Of a DNA stretch of 40,034 nt, positions 8,206 to 14,642 are shown piece after piece. How positions within the stretch are numbered: the first letter of the stretch is position 1; each line of letters starts with the position of its first letter. The notes beneath the pieces are model-generated. The model ran no database searches. It was not told the DNA's origin and saw only the letters and a list, made by a program, of their open reading frames with translations. The stretch lies in contig CAZEFK010000040.1 in assembly GCA_964511405.1 (NCBI GenBank), forward strand, positions 1-40,034. The letters run 5' to 3'. This DNA is from CAZEFK01 sp964511405. Its GTDB lineage: Bacteria; Pseudomonadota; Alphaproteobacteria; Elsterales; Elsteraceae. A program made the translations under genes and the position numbers.

Positions 8206-9005
8206 TGCGCTGCGATCGCGCTCTGCCGCGACGGCTGCCAGCCGAACAGCTGCCGCCGCTCGGCCCAGTACAGCACCTCCAAGCGCCCGTCCAGATGCTC
8301 GACCAAGGCCGTGCAGCTTTCGACCCAATCGCCATCGTTGCAGTACAGCACGCCGTCCATGTCGCGCAGTTCGGCCTTGTGGATATGTCCGCATACGACC
8401 CCGTCCACGCCGCGCCGGCGCGCCTCCTCTGCCATCGCGTCCTCGAACCGCGAGATGAACTCGACCGCGTTCTTTACCTTGGCCTTGGCGTAGGCCGAGA
8501 TCGACCAATAGGGATAGCCCAGGCGCCGACGCACCGCGTTGAACCACTGGTTGACCTGCAGCATGATCGTGTAGGCGGTGTCGCCCAGCACCGCCAACCA
8601 CTTGGCATAGCGGACCACGCCGTCGAACTCGTCGCCATGCAGCACCAGCAGGCGCTTGCCGGCCGCGGTGGTGTGGATGCAGTCGCGCTTGACGGTGATG
8701 CCGCCGAACTGCAGGTCGATGTAATCGCGCAGGGCTTCGTCGTGGTTGCCCGGCACGTAGATCACTTCGGTGCCCTTGCGCGCCTTGCGCAGCACCTTCT
8801 GCACCACGTCGTTGTGGCTCTGCGCCCAGTACCAGGATTTCTTCAGCCGCCAACCGTCGATGACGTCGCCAACCAGGTACAGCACATCGCTGTCGGTATG
8901 CTTCAGAAAGTCCAGCAGCGCATCGGCCCGGCACCCGCGCGTGCCCAGATGGATGTCGGAGATCCAGATGGCGCGGTAACGGGCGACCGGCAGATTCATG
9001 TCCAT
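8202..9005 (-). CDS. LpxH/PlcP-like calcineurin-fold metallophosphoesterase
   Basis: A 267-residue binuclear metallophosphoesterase. Metal-ligand motifs are complete: DIHLG (D17, H19), GDVIDGW (D47), GNHDE (N87, H88), HGDEFD (H123) and GHIHKA (H207, H209). Automatic annotation would call this UDP-2,3-diacylglucosamine diphosphatase. The TRGCRADALLDFL, SWYWAQSHNDVVQKVLRKARKG and YPYWSISAYAKAKVK segments instead recall the alphaproteobacterial PlcP phospholipase C that cleaves phosphatidylcholine and other phospholipids to diacylglycerol under phosphate starvation. Coupling to a GT4 lipid glycosyltransferase supports PlcP. ATG 9005 is chosen because a GGAGGT lies six bases before it; the longer frame to 9188 lacks such a site. 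A role in lipid A synthesis cannot be excluded. Confidence 0.9.
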   Translation of the reverse strand: MDMNLPVARYRAIWISDIHLGTRGCRADALLDFLKHTDSDVLYLVGDVIDGWRLKKSWYWAQSHNDVVQKVLRKARKGTEVIYVPGNHDEALRDYIDLQFGGITVKRDCIHTTAAGKRLLVLHGDEFDGVVRYAKWLAVLGDTAYTIMLQVNQWFNAVRRRLGYPYWSISAYAKAKVKNAVEFISRFEDAMAEEARRRGVDGVVCGHIHKAELRDMDGVLYCNDGDWVESCTALVEHLDGRLEVLYWAERRQLFGWQPSRQSAIAAH

Positions 9006-9118
9006 CCACGGACCTCCGCGGAACCGGTTCGGGTTGCGCTCCTGATAACAAATAGCTGGCAACACTGTCGATGCGGCCACTTGGTTTTTGGAATATTTCA
9101 TCGTGCTGTCGCCAGAAC

Positions 9119-9136
9119 GTAACCTCGTGGTAACCT
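9119..9136. promoter_or_regulatory. Direct repeat GTAACCT-N4-GTAACCT (11-bp phase) in divergent promoter
   Basis: Two exact GTAACCT heptamers at 9119-9125 and 9130-9136, one helical turn apart, sit in the 162-base divergent region between the phosphoesterase (-) and the lipid kinase (+). A weaker third element (CTGTCGC, 9106-9112) lies in the same 11-bp register. Seven-base repeats spaced by four bases are the arrangement bound by PhoB/OmpR-type regulators (PhoB prefers CTGTCAT repeats). The match to the PhoB consensus itself is weak, so the regulator is not identified. The rest of the divergent region shows no convincing promoter boxes. Confidence 0.45.
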
Positions 9137-9167
9137 GGACCGATGTTTTCTCCGCCCAGCGCGGTTC

Positions 9168-10130
9168 TTGGAGGCGATTCTGGATCATTTGCTCGCGTCG
9201 GCGATCCCGAATCGGCCGATCTCACCCGTCCGCGAATCGATCGCGATCATCGTGAACCCGACCGCCGGCGGCATGCGGCCCGGCCGATTCGCACGCGCCC
9301 TGGCCCGCTTCGAAGCCGCCGGATGGGCGGTCAGCGTCCATCCGACCACGCGCCGGGGCGGCGGCGAAGAGCTCGCCCAGCGCCTGGCCGCGGGGCCGCT
9401 GCCGGATGCCGTGATCGCCGCCGGTGGCGACGGCACCATCGCCGAGGTGGTCAACGGCCTGGCCGGCAGTCCGGTGGCACTGGGGGTGCTGCCGTTCGGC
9501 ACCGCCAATGTGCTGGCCCACGAGATCGGGCTGGGCGGCGATCCGGTCGCGGCCGCCGATGCCTTGATCGACGCCGTGCCCATCCGGGTCCATCTCGGCC
9601 GGTGCAACGGCCGGCTGTTCACGATGATGTGCGGGATCGGCTTCGATGCCCATGTCGTCGCGCGCGTGTCGCCGGCGCTCAAGCGGCGGCTGGGTCAGGT
9701 CCGCCTGGGCAAGCTCAGCTATGTCATGGCGTCGCTGACCCAAGCTGCCTGCCACCGGCCGGTCCGCTACCGGCTGACCATCGACGGCCGCGAGGTCGAC
9801 GCCGGCTCGGCCGTGGTCGCCAATGGCCACTACTATGCCGGACGGTTCGTGTTGGCGCCGGATGCCCGGCTCGAGCGGGCGGAGTTCCAGGTCTGCCTGT
9901 TCGAGCGGGGCGGCCGTGTCGACGCGTTGCGCTACGGTGCCGCCATGCTCGCCGGCCTGGTGCCGCGCCTGCCCGACGTCAGCCTGATCACGGCGCGGCG
10001 GATCGAGATCGACGGCCCGGCGGGCGATCCCGTCCAGGCCGACGGCGATCTGGCCAGCCGTCTGCCGGCCGCCGTCGACCTGGTTCCGGATGCGCTGACC
10101 CTGCTGGTGCCGCCCCGGCCCGCAGGCTGA
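9168..10130 (+). CDS. Diacylglycerol/lipid kinase family protein (YegS/BmrU type)
   Basis: A roughly 320-residue lipid kinase of the DAGK catalytic family, which phosphorylates diacylglycerol or related lipids with ATP. It has the VNPTAGG nucleotide-loop segment (about 29-35), GGDGT (86-90) and LPFGTANVLAHEI (108-120), all diagnostic. The C-terminal beta-sandwich contains a VQADGD segment near residue 284. The start is uncertain: TTG 9168 is followed at once by a GGAGG (9170-9174), which would better serve a start a little downstream (CTG 9180 or TTG 9189). It is transcribed away from the PlcP/Agt-like pair. Opposing activities on diacylglycerol (release and glycosylation versus phosphorylation to phosphatidate) would make a coherent lipid locus. 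Confidence 0.88.
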   Translation: MEAILDHLLASAIPNRPISPVRESIAIIVNPTAGGMRPGRFARALARFEAAGWAVSVHPTTRRGGGEELAQRLAAGPLPDAVIAAGGDGTIAEVVNGLAGSPVALGVLPFGTANVLAHEIGLGGDPVAAADALIDAVPIRVHLGRCNGRLFTMMCGIGFDAHVVARVSPALKRRLGQVRLGKLSYVMASLTQAACHRPVRYRLTIDGREVDAGSAVVANGHYYAGRFVLAPDARLERAEFQVCLFERGGRVDALRYGAAMLAGLVPRLPDVSLITARRIEIDGPAGDPVQADGDLASRLPAAVDLVPDALTLLVPPRPAG

Positions 10131-10136
10131 GGCCGC

Positions 10137-10460
10137 TTACTGGATGCTGCCGGTCTTGGGATCGACCGTGACCGTGCCGGTCTTGCCGTCCTTGGTTGCC
10201 GTCGCAGTGTAGGTGGCGCCGCCGGCCACCTTCTTCAGGCCCTTGATCTGGGTGTATCCGGCGCCGCGCAGGGCCCGGTAGGCCAGAGTCCGCTGCGACG
10301 GCTTGCGGGCGGCCCGCGGCTTGGCGGTGGTCGTGGGCGCGGCGGCCGGCGGTGCCGCGGTGGTCGTCGTCGAAGGCGCCGTCGCCGTCTGGGCGAACAC
10401 CGGCCCGGTCGCGATGAGCGCGGCCAGCGCAATGGCGCCAGCCAGGGATTTCTTCAGCAT
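10137..10460 (-). CDS. Small secreted protein with Ala/Thr/Pro-rich linker and PepSY-like tail
   Basis: A 107-residue protein with a clear Sec signal peptide (KK, hydrophobic stretch 5-19, cleavage expected after VFA at 21-23). A low-complexity Ala/Thr/Pro linker (24-48) and a basic segment follow. The C-terminal domain of about 50 residues alternates strands (GYTQIKGL, YTATATKDGKTGTVTVDPKTG), resembling a short PepSY-type fold. The function is unknown; a periplasmic or envelope role follows only from the signal peptide. A GGGAG lies about nine bases before the ATG. A good promoter (10511-10539) and an inverted repeat in the leader (10487-10504) precede it, so it is transcribed independently of pmbA. 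It ends six bases from the convergent lipid kinase. Confidence 0.75.
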   Translation of the reverse strand: MLKKSLAGAIALAALIATGPVFAQTATAPSTTTTAAPPAAAPTTTAKPRAARKPSQRTLAYRALRGAGYTQIKGLKKVAGGATYTATATKDGKTGTVTVDPKTGSIQ

Positions 10461-10486
10461 TTATTGAGACTCCCGAATGCGGATCC

Positions 10487-10504
10487 GACCAGCCCGCGCT
10501 GGTC
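10487..10504. repeat. Inverted repeat GACCAGC-N4-GCTGGTC in the leader of the small secreted protein
   Basis: Perfect 7-bp arms with a four-base loop lie between the predicted -10 box and the ribosome-binding site of the small secreted protein. The position just past the expected transcription start fits either an operator or a 5' stem-loop in the mRNA. Confidence 0.55.
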
Positions 10505-10510
10505 GAGAGG

Positions 10511-10539
10511 CCTATAGTCTGCCCCGCTGCCGCTGTCCA
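10511..10539 (-). promoter_or_regulatory. Predicted sigma70-type promoter of the small secreted protein
   Basis: Read on the minus strand: -35 TGGACA (10534-10539), a 17-base spacer and -10 TATAGG (10511-10516), about 50 bases before the ATG at 10460. Found by eye. The boxes match the consensus at five and four of six positions. Confidence 0.5.
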
Positions 10540-10580
10540 TGGGCGGCAACCGGCGCCGGCACCGCCCGGCCTCGTGAAAA

Positions 10581-11924
10581 TTACGTACCTGCAATGGTCA
10601 TCCCGTCGATACGGATCGTTGGCGCGTCGATCCCGGTCTTGAAGTCCAGGTCGTCGGCGAGCGCCAGCTCCAGGAACATCGTCTTCAGGTTGCCGGCAAC
10701 GGTGATCTCGCTGACCGGGTAGGCCAACCGGCCGTCCTCGATCCAGAAGCCGGCGGCGCCGCGGCTGTAGTCGCCGGTCACCCCGTTGACACCCATGCCC
10801 ATCATCTCGGTGACGTAGAGCCCGGCCTTGATGTCGGACATGAGGTCGAGCGGGGTCACGGCGCCGGGCTCGAACCACAGATTGCTCGGCGATGGCGACG
10901 GTGGCGACGAGGTCCCCCGCCCGGCATGGCCGGTCGAGGCCAGGCCGAGCTGCCGCCCCGAGCGCAGGTCCAGCAGCCAGGTGGTGAGCACGCCATCCTC
11001 GATGATCGCGCGGCGCCGGGGGGCGATGCCCTCGCCGTCGAACGGCTCGCTCCGCAGGCCGCGCGGCCGGAACGGATCGTCGATCACGGTGACGCCGGCC
11101 GGAAAGATCCGCTGCCCCAGCTTGTCCTTGAGGAAGCTGGTGCCGCGAGCGATCGCCGGGCCCGAGATGGCGCCCGCCAAGTGGCGCAGCAGGCCGCCCG
11201 CGACCCGGGGGTCGAACACGATTGGCACCTTGGCCGTGGCGACCTTGCGCGGACCGACCCGGCGCACCGCGCGCTCGCCGGCATGCCGGCCGATCAGCTC
11301 GGCCGGGATCAGGTCGGAGGCATGCACGGCGGTGCTGTAGTCGTAGTCGCGCTCCATGCCCGCGGCGTCGCCGGCCAGCACCGCGACGCTGACGCTGTGG
11401 CGGGTGACCGCCTGCATGCCGGCGAAGCCGGCCGAGCTCGCCAGCGCCGTCCGGCTGCGCGACCAGGCCGCCTCCGCCCCCTCGGAATTGGTGACCCCGG
11501 TCACCGCCAGCGCCGCGTCCTCGGCGGCGCGGGCGCGCTCGACCAGGACCGCGTTCGCCGGTTCGGCCGCCTCGACGGTGTCGAGGTCGGGGATCGACGT
11601 CGCCAACTGCTCGGGGTCGGCAATGCCGCAATAGGGATCCTCCGGCACTGCCCGAGCCATGGCCAAGGCGCGCTCGACCAGGGTCCCGAGTGCCGCCGGG
11701 GTGAAGTCGGTCGATGACACGATCGCCTGGCGCTTGCCGACGAACACACGTAGGCCCAGGTCGCGGCCCTCGGCCCGCTCGACCTTCTCGGGCGCCTTCA
11801 GGCGCTGCGACAGGGAGACCGACACGCCTTCGCTCAGGATCGCGTCGGCGGCATCGGCCCCGGCCTTGCGGGCCTTGGCGATCAGGTCGGTCAGCAGCTC
11901 CAGGGGCTCGATCTCGCGCGCCAT
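10581..11924 (-). CDS. pmbA: Metallopeptidase-like protein PmbA/TldE
   Basis: A 447-residue protein of the TldD/PmbA family. With TldD, this subunit forms a heterodimeric protease that trims unfolded or modified peptides (microcin B17 and CcdA in enterics). As expected for the TldE/PmbA partner it lacks the HExxxH zinc motif carried by TldD. Family features include the N-terminal AEGRDLGLRVFVGKRQA segment, the FDPRVAGGLLRHLAGAISG segment near the middle, and the glycine-rich C-terminal strands GVNGVTGDYSRGAAGFWIEDG. tldD is not in the window, so the partner must be elsewhere. The start ATG is preceded by a GGAGGA. It lies 75 bases downstream of ubiD, possibly in the same transcript. Confidence 0.93.
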   Translation of the reverse strand: MAREIEPLELLTDLIAKARKAGADAADAILSEGVSVSLSQRLKAPEKVERAEGRDLGLRVFVGKRQAIVSSTDFTPAALGTLVERALAMARAVPEDPYCGIADPEQLATSIPDLDTVEAAEPANAVLVERARAAEDAALAVTGVTNSEGAEAAWSRSRTALASSAGFAGMQAVTRHSVSVAVLAGDAAGMERDYDYSTAVHASDLIPAELIGRHAGERAVRRVGPRKVATAKVPIVFDPRVAGGLLRHLAGAISGPAIARGTSFLKDKLGQRIFPAGVTVIDDPFRPRGLRSEPFDGEGIAPRRRAIIEDGVLTTWLLDLRSGRQLGLASTGHAGRGTSSPPSPSPSNLWFEPGAVTPLDLMSDIKAGLYVTEMMGMGVNGVTGDYSRGAAGFWIEDGRLAYPVSEITVAGNLKTMFLELALADDLDFKTGIDAPTIRIDGMTIAGT

Positions 11925-11999
11925 GTCGTCTTCCGTCCTCCAGTCATGCGTCCGCCACGGGCGTCAGGGGGTCAACGGCGCCGGACGTCTTGCCGTCCG

Positions 12000-13517
12000 T
12001 CACTCCGTCCGCCAGATCGACCGGCCCGGGCCGGGCAGGCCATAGCTGGCCCAACGCTCGGTCACCCGCGCCACCACGTCCGGGTCCATCTCGATCCGGC
12101 GACCCCAGTCGCGCTTGGTCTCGGGCGGCCATTTGTCGGTCGCGTCGAGGCCGATCTTGCCGCCGAGACCGCTGTCCGGCGACGCGAAATCCAGATAGTC
12201 GATCGGCGTGCCCTCGATCACCGTGATGTCGCGCGCCGGGTCCATGCGGGTCGACACCGCCCACATCACGTCCTTCCAGTCGCGCGCGTTGACATCATCG
12301 TCCACCACGATGACGAATTTCGTGTACATGAACTGCCGCAGGTAGGACCACACGGCCAGCATGATCCGTTTGGCGTGCCCGGGATAGGCCTTGCGCATCG
12401 ACACCACGGCGATGCGGTAGCTGCAGCCCTCCGGCGGCAGCCAGAAATCGACGATCTCCGGGAACTGCTGCTGCAGCAGCGGGATGAACACCTCGTTGAG
12501 GGCTTCGCCCAGCACCGACGGCTCGTCGGGCGGCCGGCCGGTAAAGGTCGACAGGTAGATCGGCTGCGACCGCATGGTCATGGCCGTGACCGTGAACACC
12601 GGGAACTTCTCGACGGCGTTGTAGTAGCCGGTGTGGTCGCCATACGGGCCTTCATCGCCGAAATCGTCCAGGCTGACCAGGCCCTCCAGCACGATCTCGG
12701 CCTGCGCCGGGACCTTGAGCGGCACCGACACGCAATCCACCAGCTCGACCCGGCGCCCGCGCAGCAGGCCGGCGAACTGGTACTCCGACAGGGTGTCGGG
12801 AACCGGGGTGACGGCAGCCAGGATCGTGCCGGGATCGGCGCCCAGCACCGCGGCGGCCGGTAGCGGCGCGCGCTTGGACTGGCCCCAGCGGCGATGGTGC
12901 TGGGCACCGCCGCGATGCTTCAGCCAGCGCATCAGCGTGGTGTTGCGGCCGGTCACCTGCATCCGGTAGATGCCCAGGTTGGCGGCGTCCTCGCGGGCGT
13001 CGGTCGGGCCTTTGGTCACGACCAGCGGCCAGGTGATCAGGGGTGCCGGCTCGCCGGGCCAGCAGGTCTGCACCGGCAGCAGGCCCAGATCGACGTCGGG
13101 CCCGCGCAGGACGACCTCCTGGCACGGCGCCCGGCCGACCGTGCGCGGCTTCATGGCCATCACGGTCTTCAGCAGCGGCAGCAGCTCGAGGGCCTCGCGC
13201 CAGCCGCCCGGCGGCTCGGGCTGGCGCAGGAACGCGAGCGTGCGGCCGACCTCGCGCAAATCCCCGGGCTCGCGGCCCATGCCCCAGGCCACCCGCTCGA
13301 CCGTGCCGAACAGGTTGACCAGCACCGGCATGGGATGGCGGCGGCCGTCGACCACCACGTTCTCGAACAGCGCCGCCGGCCCCTGGTCGGCCAGCAGCCG
13401 CGTCTGGATCTCGGTCATCTCCAGCACCGGCGACACCGGTGCCGCGACCCGCACCAGGCGGCCGGCCGCCTCCAGCCGGGCCATGAACTCGCGCAGGTCG
13501 GCGTAGGCGGCGGTCAT
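12000..13517 (-). CDS. ubiD: UbiD-family decarboxylase
   Basis: A 505-residue prenylated-FMN-dependent decarboxylase. In ubiquinone synthesis UbiD removes the carboxylate of 3-polyprenyl-4-hydroxybenzoate. Family landmarks are NLGIYRMQVTGRNTT (from residue 180, prFMN contacts), EYQFAGLLRGRRVELV (245-260), DEGPYGDHTGYYN (288-300, with the catalytic acid) and the late FVIVVDDDVNARDWKDVMWA segment. The ATG at 13517 overlaps the stop of the upstream YqhA-like gene (ATGA); the open frame that continues upstream is read-through. The prFMN synthase UbiX is not in the window. A non-ubiquinone aryl-acid decarboxylase is possible, but the length and UbiA/Coq7 elsewhere in the window favour ubiquinone. 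Confidence 0.92.
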   Translation of the reverse strand: MTAAYADLREFMARLEAAGRLVRVAAPVSPVLEMTEIQTRLLADQGPAALFENVVVDGRRHPMPVLVNLFGTVERVAWGMGREPGDLREVGRTLAFLRQPEPPGGWREALELLPLLKTVMAMKPRTVGRAPCQEVVLRGPDVDLGLLPVQTCWPGEPAPLITWPLVVTKGPTDAREDAANLGIYRMQVTGRNTTLMRWLKHRGGAQHHRRWGQSKRAPLPAAAVLGADPGTILAAVTPVPDTLSEYQFAGLLRGRRVELVDCVSVPLKVPAQAEIVLEGLVSLDDFGDEGPYGDHTGYYNAVEKFPVFTVTAMTMRSQPIYLSTFTGRPPDEPSVLGEALNEVFIPLLQQQFPEIVDFWLPPEGCSYRIAVVSMRKAYPGHAKRIMLAVWSYLRQFMYTKFVIVVDDDVNARDWKDVMWAVSTRMDPARDITVIEGTPIDYLDFASPDSGLGGKIGLDATDKWPPETKRDWGRRIEMDPDVVARVTERWASYGLPGPGRSIWRTE

Positions 13518-14068
13518 CGGCGATGGACGTCCAGCCGCTCGATGACGGCCAGCGCGACCGCGCCGGCGATGAAGGCGCCCTGCAGGCCCAGGAGCAGCAG
13601 CACCTGGCCGGTCGAGGCCTCGGCGATATTGAGCAGCACCTCGAGCAGGTGGATGGAGGCGATCGCCATGATGGTCACCGCCAGCTTGAGCTTCAGGCTG
13701 CCCGGGTCGAGGCCGCCCAGCCGCTCCAGGCGGCCGGCGTCCAGCGTCTCGATGCGGCTGACGAAGGTCTCGTAGCCGCTGACCATGACCATCACCACCA
13801 GGCTGGCGACCAGCGCCGAGTCGACCAGCCGCAGCAGCCCGATCAGCAGGTCGGAGTCGGTGCCGGCCCACGCTGTCATGGCCAGGCGGCCGACCTTGTA
13901 CAGGAAGCGCAGGCCGAAGATCGCCAGCGCCGCGGCCAGCCCCACGTAAAACAGCGCCAGCAGCCAGCGGCTGGCCGCAATGACGCCTTGGATCAGCCGC
14001 CCCAAGCGCACCGCCAGAGATGGCGCGATGCCGGCGGACAGATCGATCGGGGCAGGGTCGGGCGGCAT
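13514..14068 (-). CDS. YqhA-family (UPF0114) membrane protein
   Basis: A 184-residue inner-membrane protein with about four hydrophobic helices: roughly residues 33-55, 80-100, 128-150 and 156-176. The RWLLALFYVGLAAAL segment, the LVMVMVSGYETFVSR segment and the KLAVTIMAIASIHLLEVLLN segment are characteristic of UPF0114/YqhA proteins, which have no established function. ATG 14068 is chosen because a GGAG lies five bases before it; an upstream in-frame extension overlaps the divergent gene. It is the first gene of a coupled pair with ubiD. Transcription is divergent from the DUF4170 gene across a 114-base region with a strong dyad. Confidence 0.85.
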   Translation of the reverse strand: MPPDPAPIDLSAGIAPSLAVRLGRLIQGVIAASRWLLALFYVGLAAALAIFGLRFLYKVGRLAMTAWAGTDSDLLIGLLRLVDSALVASLVVMVMVSGYETFVSRIETLDAGRLERLGGLDPGSLKLKLAVTIMAIASIHLLEVLLNIAEASTGQVLLLLGLQGAFIAGAVALAVIERLDVHRR

Positions 14069-14087
14069 CGCTTCTCCATAGCGCCCC

Positions 14088-14120
14088 CATGCCGCGGCCT
14101 CAATGGCCGTGCGCGGCATG
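14088..14120. repeat. Long imperfect hairpin in divergent promoter region
   Basis: CATGCCGCG (14088-14096) and its exact reverse complement CGCGGCATG (14112-14120) flank a 15-base centre that itself can pair GCC with GGC around TCAAT. It lies 20 bases before the YqhA-like start, so it would form in that gene's leader or act as a dyad operator shared by both divergent genes. Confidence 0.55.
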
Positions 14121-14130
14121 TCGCGGCCCG

Positions 14131-14158
14131 TTGCCCCTGGCGGGCGGTTGGCGATAAT
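14131..14158 (+). promoter_or_regulatory. Predicted promoter of the tandem DUF4170 gene
   Basis: TTGCCC (14131-14136), a 16-base spacer, then GATAAT (14153-14158), 25 bases before the ATG at 14183. Found by eye. It is close to the sigma70 consensus and well placed. Confidence 0.5.
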
Positions 14159-14182
14159 GCTGCGGCGCGGCGCGGAGGAACG

Positions 14183-14614
14183 ATGTCCAGCCAGTGGTAC
14201 GTGGTCGGCGGCGATTATACCGACACCAGCTTTTCCCAGGTCGCCGACGGCACCCAGGAGGAACGCCTGGGCCCGTTCGCGAGCTATGCCGAGGCGCGCA
14301 CCGCCTGGCAGCAGCGGGCCTGGGCGACCGTCGACAGCTGCACCAAGCGCTACCGCATCGTCGAGCGCCCCGGCCTCAGCCAGCCCAAGCGCTTCTGGGT
14401 GGTCGGCGGCGACTACACCGATCCCGGCTTCCACGAGCTGGTGCCGGGGACGGCGGAGGAGCGCCTGGGGCCGTTCACCACCTATGACGAGGCCCATGCG
14501 GCTTGGCAGCAGCGCGCCTGGCAGACGGTCGACAGCTGCACCAAGCGCTACCGCATCGTCGAGGAGCGCGCGGCCTGGCAGCCGAGCGACCGCGGGGCGC
14601 TGGCAAAATCCTGA
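14183..14614 (+). CDS. Tandem DUF4170 protein
   Basis: A 143-residue soluble protein made of two copies of an alphaproteobacterial domain that I recognise as DUF4170. Copy 1 spans residues 5-61 and copy 2 residues 71-127, exactly 66 residues apart without gaps. Each runs from a VVGGDYTD strand through EERLGPF, an AWQQRAW helix and a VDSCTKRYRIVE end. Family members I know of carry one copy in about 80 residues and have no defined function. A GGAGGAACG precedes the ATG. The MCP-like gene follows after 28 bases on the same strand, so they may be co-transcribed. The conserved Cys in each copy (C53, C119) might be structural or redox-active; that is speculation. Confidence 0.85.
   Translation: MSSQWYVVGGDYTDTSFSQVADGTQEERLGPFASYAEARTAWQQRAWATVDSCTKRYRIVERPGLSQPKRFWVVGGDYTDPGFHELVPGTAEERLGPFTTYDEAHAAWQQRAWQTVDSCTKRYRIVEERAAWQPSDRGALAKS
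14195..14365 (+). repeat. Tandem domain repeat, copy 1 (DUF4170)
   Basis: First 171-base repeat unit of the DUF4170 gene. Its last 36 bases (14330-14365) are identical to those at 14528-14563, 198 bases downstream. This long identity suggests a recent duplication or gene conversion rather than ancient divergence. Confidence 0.8.
14393..14563 (+). repeat. Tandem domain repeat, copy 2 (DUF4170)
   Basis: Second repeat unit, offset exactly 198 bases from the first with no insertions or deletions in the aligned protein. It differs mainly in the central segment (residues 81-103). Confidence 0.8.
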
Positions 14615-14642
14615 GCCGCGCCCAACCGGAGACCTGATCATC

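Noticed and set aside
12000..14090. Apparent UbiD protein of 696 residues with an N-terminal extension
   Set aside because: The extra residues are another frame of the YqhA-like gene. ATG 13517 in an ATGA overlap gives normal UbiD length.
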